Shown here piece by piece: positions 46,857 to 55,986 of a stretch of 64,000 bases of DNA (position 1 is its first letter; each line of letters starts with the position of its first letter). Origin of the DNA: Myxococcales bacterium SG8_38 (GTDB taxonomy: Bacteria > Myxococcota_A > Polyangia > Polyangiales > Houyiibacteriaceae); assembly GCA_001303415.1 (NCBI GenBank), contig LJTN01000002.1, positions 1-64,000 of the forward strand, written 5' to 3'. The notes below the pieces were generated by a model. It worked only from the letters and a program-made list of their open reading frames with translations. It was not told where the DNA came from and ran no database searches. Position numbers and translations under genes: made by a program.

Positions 46857-47776
46857 CGAGCCAGCTCCGGGCTCGACAGTTGTAGCGCGTTCTTGGCCTG
46901 GTCGCAGTCCCGAACGATCTGTTGCCGCAGTGCACCGAGCCCATCGAACTTCATCTCACCCCGTAACCGCGCGGCAAAGCCGATTCGCAAGCGCCGGCCG
47001 TAGAGGTCCCCGTCGAAACCAAACAGATGCACCTCCACCGCGTGTCCGGCGTCGAAGGTCGGACGGTTGCCGAGGTTTGCGACCCCATGGAGCCGCCCGA
47101 GCTCGGCACCGTCGAGCACGCGCGCCACGACCGCGTACACGCCGTCTTTCGGCAATTGAATCGGCTCGACCTCGAGGTTCGCGGTAGGAAACCCGACTTG
47201 CCTTCCGCGCCGATCGCCCGGGACCACGCGACCGGTGATTTCGTGAAATCGGGTCATCATCGCGGCTGCATCCTCTACGTTGCCGTCTTCGCTCATGATG
47301 CGCCGGATGCGGGTCGAAGACACCGATTCGCCTTGGAACATGACCGGCTCGACGAGCTCGACCGTGAATCCCTCTCGCTCGCCCCAGCTGCGCAGCGTAC
47401 GGACATTGCCGGAACGCTTGTGACCGAAGTGGAAATCAGGTCCCACCACGACTCCTTTTGCGCGGCAGGCATCGAGCAAAACGCGTTCGACGAACTGGGC
47501 CGGGCTGGTCTTGGCAAACGCGCTGTCAAACGGCAGAACCACGACGTCGTCGCAGCCCGCCCCCTTCAGCAGCTCAACGCGCCTCTCGAGGCTGGTGATG
47601 AGCAGGGGGGCGCGTTTCGGGGCCAGCACTGCCGTGGGATGGGGGTCGAAGCACATGGCCAGCGTCTCCCAGCCCTGGGCCTCTGCGGTCCGCTTCGCCG
47701 CGTCGATGAGAGCCCTGTGGCCCAGATGAACGCCATCGTGGTTACCGGGAGTGACGACGGAGGGGATTTGGCGCAT
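46847..47776 (-). CDS. ribF: Bifunctional riboflavin kinase / FAD synthetase
   Basis: VTPGNHDGVHLGHRALI, GESVSSTRIRRIMSEDGNVEDA, GRVVPGDRRGRQVGFPTANL. Confidence 0.92.
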   Translation of the reverse strand: MRQIPSVVTPGNHDGVHLGHRALIDAAKRTAEAQGWETLAMCFDPHPTAVLAPKRAPLLITSLERRVELLKGAGCDDVVVLPFDSAFAKTSPAQFVERVLLDACRAKGVVVGPDFHFGHKRSGNVRTLRSWGEREGFTVELVEPVMFQGESVSSTRIRRIMSEDGNVEDAAAMMTRFHEITGRVVPGDRRGRQVGFPTANLEVEPIQLPKDGVYAVVARVLDGAELGRLHGVANLGNRPTFDAGHAVEVHLFGFDGDLYGRRLRIGFAARLRGEMKFDGLGALRQQIVRDCDQAKNALQLSSPELARWI

Positions 47777-47905
47777 CAGCTCGTAATTACGCGTGGACGT
47801 GCGGCTCCTTCACCCCCCTACAGCGGCCTCGGGGACACTTCAACACGAATGCGATCGACGGACACCTTGGTGACGTCGGGCTTTGGGTACGGTATGGTGG
47901 AAAAC

Positions 47906-48172
47906 ATGGGGAAATCGAAGGGGCGGGCAGGCTTGTCAGACGAGGCTCCTTTTGAGGAAGTCATGGAGCGCCTTCAGGCGGTCGTCGAGCAGCTGGAAGA
48001 GGGAGATTTGCCTCTCGAAGAGTCTTTGGCGATGTTTGAAGAGGGGGTTCGCCTATCGCGGGCCGGAGCAAAACGACTGGACGAAGCGGAGCGAAGGGTA
48101 GAGGAGCTGCTCGCAGCCGGGGATGAGCTGCAAACGAGCCCTCTCGAAGAAAGCGAAGCGGGGGAGCAATGA
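47906..48172 (+). CDS. xseB: Exodeoxyribonuclease VII small subunit
   Basis: PFEEVMERLQAVVEQLEEGDLPLEESLAMFEEGVRLSRAGAKRLDEAERRVEEL. Confidence 0.9.
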   Translation: MGKSKGRAGLSDEAPFEEVMERLQAVVEQLEEGDLPLEESLAMFEEGVRLSRAGAKRLDEAERRVEELLAAGDELQTSPLEESEAGEQ

Positions 48173-49230
48173 GCAAAGTCCTCACGGTACCAACACACTT
48201 CAACGACATCGGGGAGCTCTCCGAGGGATTTCTGGATCGCATCGAGCAAGACATCTTGATCCTCTACGGACCGGTTCCCTACGAAGACGGCGCCGAGATC
48301 GAATTCGCCGTTCTGTTGGCGGACGGCACTCCGGCGCTGCAAGGCACCGGGATCGTGCGTGCCGCCGTCGATGGCGGCGCGGAGCGCGTTCCGGAGACCC
48401 GCTACGACGTCGTCGTCGAGCAGCTGCAATTCGAAGGGCGATACGAGGTCGTGTTCGAGAGATTGATTCTCGCGCGCCAGGCGGTTTCCGATCGGCCGGA
48501 GGCCGACGAGGTCATGTCGATTCCGCCAGCCGAGGAGCTCATGTCAGTTCCCCCCGGGGACGACGTCATGTCGTCGGAATTCGAGGACGCCGAGGCCTCA
48601 GATGATGCGCCTCCGGACACCGTACCGCCCGAATCCTTTCCCGAGGAAGAGGAAGCGCTGCTGGAGGACCACGAGCTGGACGACGAGCCTGCAACGGTGA
48701 TCGCGGCAGTCGATCCGGAAGCGATCATGGCCGAGGCCGCCCAAGAATTTGCTCGAGAGGTTGCGCAAGAGGTTGCCCAAGACGACGAAGAGCCCGAGGC
48801 CGTCTTCGAGGGAACGCTCAAGCTCGATTCCATGTACGCCTTCGAGCATGGAATCGCCTCTGAGCCGAAGGTTGGCATGCCTGTGCCGATGCCCTCGATG
48901 GCCGCGCCTCCGGAAGCGCCGCCTTCGCCGCCCATTCTTCGTCTTGCCGAGCCGCCGCAGGGGTTGACGCGCCCCTCGTTGGCACGGCCGCAAGACGCGC
49001 TTTTTGCGACGGACGATGAAGTCAGCGACGTGCACACGACCGGGCTCTTCGCCTACGAAGACGGGCTGCCGATTCCGTCCCGGCCGCCCCTGCCGGACCC
49101 AAACCGGCCGCGGCGGACGGCTGCCGTTGAAGCTCTCGACGAGGACGACGTCGAAGACGCATACTCCGATGACGATGAATACGAAGAAGTGCGTCTCAGC
49201 GATTTCGCGGGCACTGCCGAAGAGGGCTGA
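48169..49230 (+). CDS. Acidic hypothetical protein
   Basis: ATGA overlap with xseB; ordered N-terminus MSKVLTVPTHFNDIGELSEGFLDRIEQDILILYGPVPYEDGAEIEFAVLL, then Glu/Asp/Pro-rich C-terminus. Confidence 0.65.
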   Translation: MSKVLTVPTHFNDIGELSEGFLDRIEQDILILYGPVPYEDGAEIEFAVLLADGTPALQGTGIVRAAVDGGAERVPETRYDVVVEQLQFEGRYEVVFERLILARQAVSDRPEADEVMSIPPAEELMSVPPGDDVMSSEFEDAEASDDAPPDTVPPESFPEEEEALLEDHELDDEPATVIAAVDPEAIMAEAAQEFAREVAQEVAQDDEEPEAVFEGTLKLDSMYAFEHGIASEPKVGMPVPMPSMAAPPEAPPSPPILRLAEPPQGLTRPSLARPQDALFATDDEVSDVHTTGLFAYEDGLPIPSRPPLPDPNRPRRTAAVEALDEDDVEDAYSDDDEYEEVRLSDFAGTAEEG

Positions 49231-49236
49231 CGCGGT

Positions 49237-49545
49237 ATGATCCGCGCGGTTGCCATCGTGGTTTGTGCGCTCGGGCTGCTGATGACCTCCGAGGTCAGGG
49301 CAGACACGGTCGTTCACGTCAGAGTCCGCAACGCAGAAAACCAAGCGGTCGACGGCCGGGTGGAGCTGAGCGGGGATGGCGGGCGCTTCACCTGCACAAC
49401 CAATCAGGGCAGCTGCACGATCCGCTCGGTTCCCGGAGGGCGGTACACCGTCGTATTCAAGCCGAAGAGCGGGAGCGCGACCGCCCCGAAGAAGGTCATG
49501 ATCCCGCCGGATGGAAGCGCGGACCTGCTCATCGCCGCCAAATAG
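49237..49545 (+). CDS. Small secreted protein with carboxypeptidase-regulatory-like fold
   Basis: Signal peptide; VHVRVRNAENQAVDGRVELSGDGGRFTCTTNQGSCTIRSVPGGRYTVVFKPKSG. Confidence 0.65.
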   Translation: MIRAVAIVVCALGLLMTSEVRADTVVHVRVRNAENQAVDGRVELSGDGGRFTCTTNQGSCTIRSVPGGRYTVVFKPKSGSATAPKKVMIPPDGSADLLIAAK

Positions 49546-49607
49546 GTCCCAAGTTGGCCGAGGCCGCGCCTGAAATGGCATCATTTCAGAGGGGGTAGGC
49601 GAGCGAC

Positions 49608-51647
49608 ATGCGCAGAGGCTGGATACTGCCCTGGCTGGGTGCCGTCGTCGCATTGACGTGCGCGACACGGGCGCATGCCGAGGAGACGCCGGCGTCCCCT
49701 GCGGAGGAGCGTCAGGCCAAGCTGGCCGAAACCCAAAACAGCTTCAGCGGTCCGACTGGAGGCATCCGCATCATCGACGCGGGCTCCGGTCCGAAAGGAA
49801 CGTTTCGGCTCGCGCTGAGCACCGAGTTCTTCGTCATCAGGGACTTCTTCGTTCCGCATGATCGCGCGCACGCATTTGCAGGAAACCTCTCGCTGAGCGT
49901 TACGGCCACGAAGTACCTCGAGGTCTTCGCCTCGGCCGAGGTCACGTCCGCCTGGGACGACTCGAACGACCCGTTGTTGATCCAGCGAGTGGCCGACGTG
50001 CTCTTGGGACTCAAGGGTTTCTACCGAGCCAAGCCTTGGGTCACGGTCGGGGGGGACGCCAGCATCGTCTTTCCGGGCGGGGTCGGCGACGCCCAAGCGA
50101 CATTTCGCGCGACGAGCTTTGGCTTTCGCGGGAACGTGCGCTTCGACCTACGGGATCTGAAGCGCCGCGAGGTGCCGCTCATCGCGCGCTTCAACACCCA
50201 ATACTGGTTCGACAATTCCGCCCAGCTGACAGCAGGAATAGAGGACCAGAGGTACGATGCGCTCGGCGGGGCGGTTCCGCGCGCGATGGAGACGCGCCAT
50301 CTGTTGACGCCCTTCGAGCGGTACGCGTACCGAGTCAATCGGACCGATCGGGTGCGCATCGCAGCGGGCTTCGAAGCGCCCCTCGAGGCCCGCAACGTGG
50401 GCCTGCGCCCCATGCTCGAATGGGAGTGGGATATTCCAGTCGACCGCCAAGGCTTCGATTGTGCCCAAAGCAGCGGCGCCGGCGACGACGGATGCCTCGG
50501 CGACGACGGGCTCAGCGCGTTTCCCATGATGCTGACCTTGGGCTTGCGAATCCTTTCACCGCCGTCGGGGCTCGCGTTTGCCGTGGCAGCCGACATCGGT
50601 CTAACCGGCACGCGCGATTTCGTGCGGGAGCTCGCACCGACCCCGCCTTACAACGTCATCATCGGCGTGGCGTATGCATTCGACCCTCGGCCCGCGGCGC
50701 CCGTTTCGCCTCCTCTCGAGCCGGAGCCCGAGCCCGCTGAGGTGGCGCCGCCGACCGGCCAGGTGCGGGGACGCATCCTCGAGAGCGGCACTGGCAAGCC
50801 GGTGGCCGGAGCCGTCGTCAGTGTGGTGGGCGCGGATGCATCCCCGCTGCACACCGATGCAGAAGGACGCTTCGTCACCTTCGATCTCCCGGTGGGCGAA
50901 GCTTCGTTCGAGGTTTCGCACCCCGAATACGGCCCTTCGCAGTGCACTGTGATCGTGCCGTCCGACACCGCCTGCACGCTCGACCCCGTGAGCGTCGATG
51001 GACAGCTGCGTATCCTAGCCGTCGACGGGAAAGGCAAGCCAGTGCCCCGCATCTCGATCCACGTGCGGGGGCCCTCCGAGCACGTCTTGATCTCCGACGA
51101 AGCGGGCAGCGGACGCATCGGTGCGATCGCGCCGGGGTCCTACACCGCCTACGTCGACGATCCTGCCTATCTGATCGCAGTGCGCGACTTCGACATTCGA
51201 CCGCGCGAAGAGACGGCGGTGGAGCTCCGCATCTTGCCGAGACCTTCCCGACCGCGGGTCGTGATCAAGACGGCCGAGATCAGCCTCCGGCGGCAGATCA
51301 GCTTTGCACTGGGCAGCGACGAGATCCTTCCAAACAGCGAGCCGATCCTCATGGAGGTCGCCGACGCCCTCGTGCGAAACCCGGATTTGGAGCTCATCGA
51401 GATCCAAGGCCACACCGACAGTCGCGGAGATCTGGAGGTCAACATGCTGCTGTCGCAGAGGCGCGCCGAAGCCGTCCTGCAGTGGCTGGTCGAGCACGGC
51501 GTGCAACCCGCGCGCCTGATGGCGAAAGGCTATGGCCCGACTCGGCCGCTCGCGCCGAACATCACCGCGTACAACCGCGCCCGCAACCGGCGCGTTCAGT
51601 TCAAGATCATACGCCGCGTGGACGTGACCGCTGTCGCGCCACCATGA
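49608..51647 (+). CDS. Outer-membrane OmpA-family protein with carboxypeptidase-regulatory-like repeats
   Basis: Signal peptide; VRGRILESGTGKPVAGAVVSVVGADASPLHTDAEGRFVTFDLPVGEASFEVSHPEY; OmpA C-terminus LIEIQGHTDSRGDLEVNMLLSQRRAEAVLQWLVEHGVQPARLMAKGYGPTRP. Confidence 0.88.
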   Translation: MRRGWILPWLGAVVALTCATRAHAEETPASPAEERQAKLAETQNSFSGPTGGIRIIDAGSGPKGTFRLALSTEFFVIRDFFVPHDRAHAFAGNLSLSVTATKYLEVFASAEVTSAWDDSNDPLLIQRVADVLLGLKGFYRAKPWVTVGGDASIVFPGGVGDAQATFRATSFGFRGNVRFDLRDLKRREVPLIARFNTQYWFDNSAQLTAGIEDQRYDALGGAVPRAMETRHLLTPFERYAYRVNRTDRVRIAAGFEAPLEARNVGLRPMLEWEWDIPVDRQGFDCAQSSGAGDDGCLGDDGLSAFPMMLTLGLRILSPPSGLAFAVAADIGLTGTRDFVRELAPTPPYNVIIGVAYAFDPRPAAPVSPPLEPEPEPAEVAPPTGQVRGRILESGTGKPVAGAVVSVVGADASPLHTDAEGRFVTFDLPVGEASFEVSHPEYGPSQCTVIVPSDTACTLDPVSVDGQLRILAVDGKGKPVPRISIHVRGPSEHVLISDEAGSGRIGAIAPGSYTAYVDDPAYLIAVRDFDIRPREETAVELRILPRPSRPRVVIKTAEISLRRQISFALGSDEILPNSEPILMEVADALVRNPDLELIEIQGHTDSRGDLEVNMLLSQRRAEAVLQWLVEHGVQPARLMAKGYGPTRPLAPNITAYNRARNRRVQFKIIRRVDVTAVAPP

Positions 51648-52656
51648 CCCAGAGCAGGAGCGCGATCAGCGCCGTGGACCAAGGAGGGACGGAAGACGCG
51701 CCGGCTGTGCGGTAGGCGCTGCACCCGCCGTTGCTCGGTGCGGCGCCGGGGCCGTCGCAGGCCAACGGGTTGCCGTCTGCATCCGTCTCGCAGTTGAGCA
51801 ACAGGCCGCCCATCGGTGTCGGATCGCACGAGGTATCCAAGTCGCCAGGCGGATAGATGTCGCAGACCGCGTTGATGTCGTCGAGCGCGAGCGTTCGCTT
51901 GTCGACGGAGCTTCGCTCGTTCCTGTAAAACATGGTTGCTTGCACACAAGGGTCATTGGGATCCTCGGGGTCCTCGGGACTGCAATGGCCAATGCCGATG
52001 AAATGCCCTGCTTCGTGGGTCACGATGCTCCGCAGGTCTGCTGGGCCGAGGGCACCGGGGTTTCCGGCGGGGCACCCTGTGTCGGGACAATCATCATAGG
52101 GACCGCCCGCGTTGAGGCGCGATGCGAGCTGGTCGTTGATCATCATGTCGGCGTCGAGGATCTCGCCGGTCGTCGTGTTGTGCCAGACGATAGTGACCGC
52201 AAATGCAAGCGGCTCGTAGGGGGGATCGTCCTCGTCCCTACAGGGATTCTCCCACGGGTCGAGAAACGCGATGGTGTTGACGTTGCCCGTGGTGTTGTAC
52301 TCGGATCGCTGACAGGTAGATGGCTGCAAGGGCCTGAAGATCACGTTCGGAGGGTTCCCGCTCCCCACCACGCGTGCGTCGCAGTCGACGTTCCGCCAAG
52401 CGGCAAACGAGGCGTCTACGGCGGCCTCGATTTCGGCGTAGTCCATGTACACCGAGCCCCGGTAGTCGATTGCGTACGAGAGACACGGGTCCTTCCAGAC
52501 CAGCGGCGCACCTCGTTCGACGCAGCGCGCTTCGCCGACCTGCGGTTCACCCTGGGTTGTCATTCGGCAGTAGGCCGAAGCGCGCGCGGCCGAGAACCCT
52601 GCCACGAGCGCCATCCCGACCGCCACTACGCGAAGCGGGAGTCTACTCACCGGCAT
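51607..52656 (-). CDS. Secreted matrixin-like zinc metalloprotease with MYXO-CTERM-like tail
   Basis: HEAGHFIGIGH (HExxHxxGxxH); signal peptide at MPVSRLPLRVVAVGMALVAG; C-terminal NGGCSAYRTAGASSVPPWSTALIALLLWVMVARQRSRPRGV (Cys, TM, Arg-rich). Confidence 0.83.
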   Translation of the reverse strand: MPVSRLPLRVVAVGMALVAGFSAARASAYCRMTTQGEPQVGEARCVERGAPLVWKDPCLSYAIDYRGSVYMDYAEIEAAVDASFAAWRNVDCDARVVGSGNPPNVIFRPLQPSTCQRSEYNTTGNVNTIAFLDPWENPCRDEDDPPYEPLAFAVTIVWHNTTTGEILDADMMINDQLASRLNAGGPYDDCPDTGCPAGNPGALGPADLRSIVTHEAGHFIGIGHCSPEDPEDPNDPCVQATMFYRNERSSVDKRTLALDDINAVCDIYPPGDLDTSCDPTPMGGLLLNCETDADGNPLACDGPGAAPSNGGCSAYRTAGASSVPPWSTALIALLLWVMVARQRSRPRGV

Positions 52657-53236
52657 CACCTGCGCCCTGCTCTGCCAGGGCGCGAACCCGGGAAAGGAAT
52701 GCATCGAGCCGCTCGGATTGGGGAAGCGCACCGAGGCTCTTTTCGAGGCGCCCTTGCGCGTTTCGGCGCACGAGCATCAGGCCTTCACGGCTCTGGGTGA
52801 CCATTTCGATGCCCTGCTCCACGCGGACGCGCATCACGCCTTGCGCCATGCCCACGGGCCGAAAGGCGGTGTACGGGCCGCCGCCCCGGATGAATACCAC
52901 GACCCGCTCGCCGATGGCGAACGAGGGCTCGCCCTCGACTCGCATGCCGATCTCGCCGATCTGGCCGCCCATGGTTTCGACGATGACCTCCGAATCCCCA
53001 ACCGCGCCGCCGCCGACGTCTCGCTCGACCTCGATGCGGTGCCAGGTGCCCAAGGTTCCGTCGGAACGCTGGAAAGACTCGGAAAACAGGACCCGGCCGA
53101 GCACGATCTGGTCCGCACGCGCGACCAGCTCCTCGAGCTCGAGCCCTTGCACGATGGAGCCCTCGGCCGGGCTCGCCACCACCAGGCCGGCGAGCACGGT
53201 TCCCATCAGCCCCGGGAACAGCCTCATTCTAAGCAT
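52643..53236 (-). CDS. Secreted hypothetical protein, gene-paired with the metalloprotease
   Basis: Signal peptide MLRMRLFPGLMGTVLAGLVVASPAEG; 14-nt overlap with the downstream protease gene. Confidence 0.68.
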   Translation of the reverse strand: MLRMRLFPGLMGTVLAGLVVASPAEGSIVQGLELEELVARADQIVLGRVLFSESFQRSDGTLGTWHRIEVERDVGGGAVGDSEVIVETMGGQIGEIGMRVEGEPSFAIGERVVVFIRGGGPYTAFRPVGMAQGVMRVRVEQGIEMVTQSREGLMLVRRNAQGRLEKSLGALPQSERLDAFLSRVRALAEQGAGDAGE

Positions 53237-53332
53237 TTCCTAAACCTGGCGGCCGGAGCACCCCGCGTCAAGCAATCCGTCACACACGATCTCGATTGAC
53301 AGTTTCTCCAAAATTTTCGTAGATCTCGCCCC

Positions 53333-54259
53333 ATGTCTCAGGACCTGTTGTCTCGCCATCTACGATCGGTGATGGGGGCGTTGTGTGTCATGGCGCTCGG
53401 TGGCTGCGACGTCGCGAAGTTCACCGCGGACTCTACGGCCGGCCTTTTTTCTCGCGCGGCCCCAGCGTTCGAGTCCTATTGGGACTACGACCTCGCCGGC
53501 GAGGCCGTGCCCGCGACGATCGTCCAGCTCGAGGGCATTTTGCGGGTCGTTCCCGACAACGACGCCATTCTCGCGCAGCTGTCGCAGGCCTACGTCGCGT
53601 ACGCGTACGGCTGGATCGAGGTGGAAGTCGAGGAGCTCGAGTTCGAAGGCGAGTATACCGAGGCCAACGACCAGCGGCAGCGCGCACGTACCATGTACCT
53701 GAGAGCGATGGATCTCACCAGGCACCGCATCCGGCTGTGGCACCCCAACGTCGATGACGCCGTGGGGGGCAGCATCGAGGGACTCGAAGCTTGGCTCCGA
53801 GACGAATTCGCCGCCGAGGGCGACGCGGAGATTCTCTTCTGGCACGGGTATGCGTGGGGCTCCTACATCAACACCGCCAAGGACGACATGGAGGCCATCG
53901 CAGACCTCGCGTACGCCAAGGCGTTCGTGACGCGCTCGATCGAGCTCGATCCCGATTACTACAACGCCTCCGGGTACACGTTCATGGGTGTGGCCGTTGC
54001 ATCGGAGATGGCCGGCGACATGGACGAGGCAAAGCTCTATTTCGAAAAAGCGCTTGCCCGCACCGAGGGACGGGCGCTGCAGACGCATGTAAACATGGCG
54101 CGCTACTACGCAGTCAAGACGGGGAATCGGGAGCTCTTCGACAAGCTGCTCAACGAAGTCATGGATGCGGATGATCCGCTCCCGGAAGCCCGCTTGGCAA
54201 ATCGAATGGCCCGAGAGCGGGCAGCCCTTTACATCGAGAACGCAGACCAACTTTTTTAG
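53333..54259 (+). CDS. TRAP transporter TatT component family protein (TPR-like)
   Basis: LCVMALGGCDVAKF lipobox; AQLSQAYVAYAYGWIEVEVEELEFEGEYTEANDQRQRARTMYLRAMDL; adjacent to the TRAP genes. Confidence 0.8.
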   Translation: MSQDLLSRHLRSVMGALCVMALGGCDVAKFTADSTAGLFSRAAPAFESYWDYDLAGEAVPATIVQLEGILRVVPDNDAILAQLSQAYVAYAYGWIEVEVEELEFEGEYTEANDQRQRARTMYLRAMDLTRHRIRLWHPNVDDAVGGSIEGLEAWLRDEFAAEGDAEILFWHGYAWGSYINTAKDDMEAIADLAYAKAFVTRSIELDPDYYNASGYTFMGVAVASEMAGDMDEAKLYFEKALARTEGRALQTHVNMARYYAVKTGNRELFDKLLNEVMDADDPLPEARLANRMARERAALYIENADQLF

Positions 54260-54298
54260 TGATATCAGCCACTAGGAAAGGTACGCTGCCGAGCTTCG

Positions 54299-55309
54299 AT
54301 GAAACTACAGATCACACTGAGCCTCGCAATTGCGTTGGCTGCGTTTGGGATCCCGGGCGGGCTCGCGCACTCCGCGTCCCCGGAGAGCACGACTGAGCTC
54401 CGAATTGCGACCCTGGCGCCAAGCGGCTCCTCTTGGATGAAGATCTTCAACGCGTGGAACCTGACCGTCCAAAAGGAGACGAACAACGCCCTGCGGATGC
54501 GCTTCTACGCGGGGGGGAGCCAGGGGGACGAGCGCGATTTCGTCCGCAAGATGCGCGCAGGTCAGGTGGATGGCGCCGCGCTCACGAACATCGGCCTTGG
54601 CCAGCTCGTCCGTCCCATTTTGGTCCTTTCGGTTCCCGGCGTGTTCAGCGAGTATGACGAGCTCGACCGGGTCCGCACCGAGCTCGGCCAGCGCTTCGAG
54701 GAGATGTTCGAAGCCGAGGGTTACAAGCTGCTCGGGTGGGGCGACGTCGGCAAGACGCGTCTCTTTTCGACGGAGCGAATCGAGCGTCCCTCGGATCTGA
54801 AGAAGCAGCGCCCTTGGGCGTGGAAGGACGACCTCATCTTCACCGAGTTCCTGAAGGTGGTGGGCGCAAATCCGGTTCGTCTTGGCGTTCCCGAGGTGTA
54901 CCCTGCGCTTCAGACCGGTATGGTAGACACGCTTCCCGCCTCGGCTCTCGCAGCCGTCTCGCTCCAGTGGTACACGCGACTCAAGTACATGGCGGCGAAG
55001 AATAGCGGGATCATCGTGGGCGCAGCGATCATGCGGAAGGACAAGTTCGACGCGCTCACCGACGAGCAGCAGAAGGTCTTGGTCGAGACCGGCGCTCGTG
55101 CGCACGCCGCGCTCAACAAGTCCATCCGGCGCGACGACGAAAAGGCCTACCAAACGGTGCTCGAGCGAGGGCTCACCCCGGTCGACACGTCCGAGCACGA
55201 CGCCGAGTGGAAGGAGGCCGGCAAGCAGGTGCGTGAGCGCCTCGCGGGGCGTGTCTACCCGGAAACCCTACTCGACGAGGTCCTTGCTGCAGCAGGGAAG
55301 CAGGAATGA
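54299..55309 (+). CDS. dctP: TRAP transporter substrate-binding protein, DctP family
   Basis: LRIATLAPSGSSWMKIFNAWNLTVQKETNNALRMRFYAGGSQGDERDFVRKMRAGQVDGAALT. Confidence 0.88.
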   Translation: MKLQITLSLAIALAAFGIPGGLAHSASPESTTELRIATLAPSGSSWMKIFNAWNLTVQKETNNALRMRFYAGGSQGDERDFVRKMRAGQVDGAALTNIGLGQLVRPILVLSVPGVFSEYDELDRVRTELGQRFEEMFEAEGYKLLGWGDVGKTRLFSTERIERPSDLKKQRPWAWKDDLIFTEFLKVVGANPVRLGVPEVYPALQTGMVDTLPASALAAVSLQWYTRLKYMAAKNSGIIVGAAIMRKDKFDALTDEQQKVLVETGARAHAALNKSIRRDDEKAYQTVLERGLTPVDTSEHDAEWKEAGKQVRERLAGRVYPETLLDEVLAAAGKQE

Positions 55310-55983
55310 ATTTCGTACGAAAGCTCGATCGAAATCTGGCGCGCGGAGAAGCGGCCATCGCGTCGACCGTCCTTTTGTTCATGATCGTGGTCGCCGCCAC
55401 GCAGGCCACGCTGCGTAATCTCACCAATCTCGACGTCGAATGGGCCAACTTGGTCCTCGAGCGGATGAGCTGGGCGGATTCATTTCTGCAGAAGGGTACC
55501 TTGTGGCTGGCGTTCTTTGGAGCGTCTCTGTCGACGTACGAAGAAAGGCACATCGCGATCGACGTGCTACCGAGGCTGGCGCCGCCCCGCGGAAAGCAGC
55601 TTCTTCGCGCCATCGTCAATACGTTCGGGTCGGTCACTTGCTTCTACCTCGGCCGCGTCTTCTGGCTGTCGGTTCTCAACAACGCCCAGGAGATCCCCCT
55701 CGAATACTCCGTCCTGGGCGCTTCGGACCAAATGATTCACGTCTGCGACGCGCCGCGTGACCTCGTGGTCGATGCGGGGCTGTCGCGACCCGATCTGTTC
55801 TGCGCAGTACGAGACGCGCTCGACGTGTTCGGAGCCCAGATGTCGACCCCGGACGTAGCGCTGCAGCTGATCGTGCCGGCGATGTTCATGTTCATGGCGG
55901 TTCGTTTCATCAGCCGCGCCATCGCGGCGAGCGTCGTGTTCATCACAAAGCAACACCCCGAGGAAGAAGGAGGGGAGGGCTGA
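55306..55983 (+). CDS. dctQ: TRAP transporter small permease, DctQ family
   Basis: Four hydrophobic segments; WLAFFGASLSTYEERHIAIDVLPRLAPP; ATGA overlap with dctP. Confidence 0.82.
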   Translation: MNFVRKLDRNLARGEAAIASTVLLFMIVVAATQATLRNLTNLDVEWANLVLERMSWADSFLQKGTLWLAFFGASLSTYEERHIAIDVLPRLAPPRGKQLLRAIVNTFGSVTCFYLGRVFWLSVLNNAQEIPLEYSVLGASDQMIHVCDAPRDLVVDAGLSRPDLFCAVRDALDVFGAQMSTPDVALQLIVPAMFMFMAVRFISRAIAASVVFITKQHPEEEGGEG

Positions 55984-55986
55984 CCG

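Noticed and set aside
47027-47905. N-terminal extension of the xseB ORF
   Set aside because: Antisense to ribF; the normal XseB length starts at 47906.
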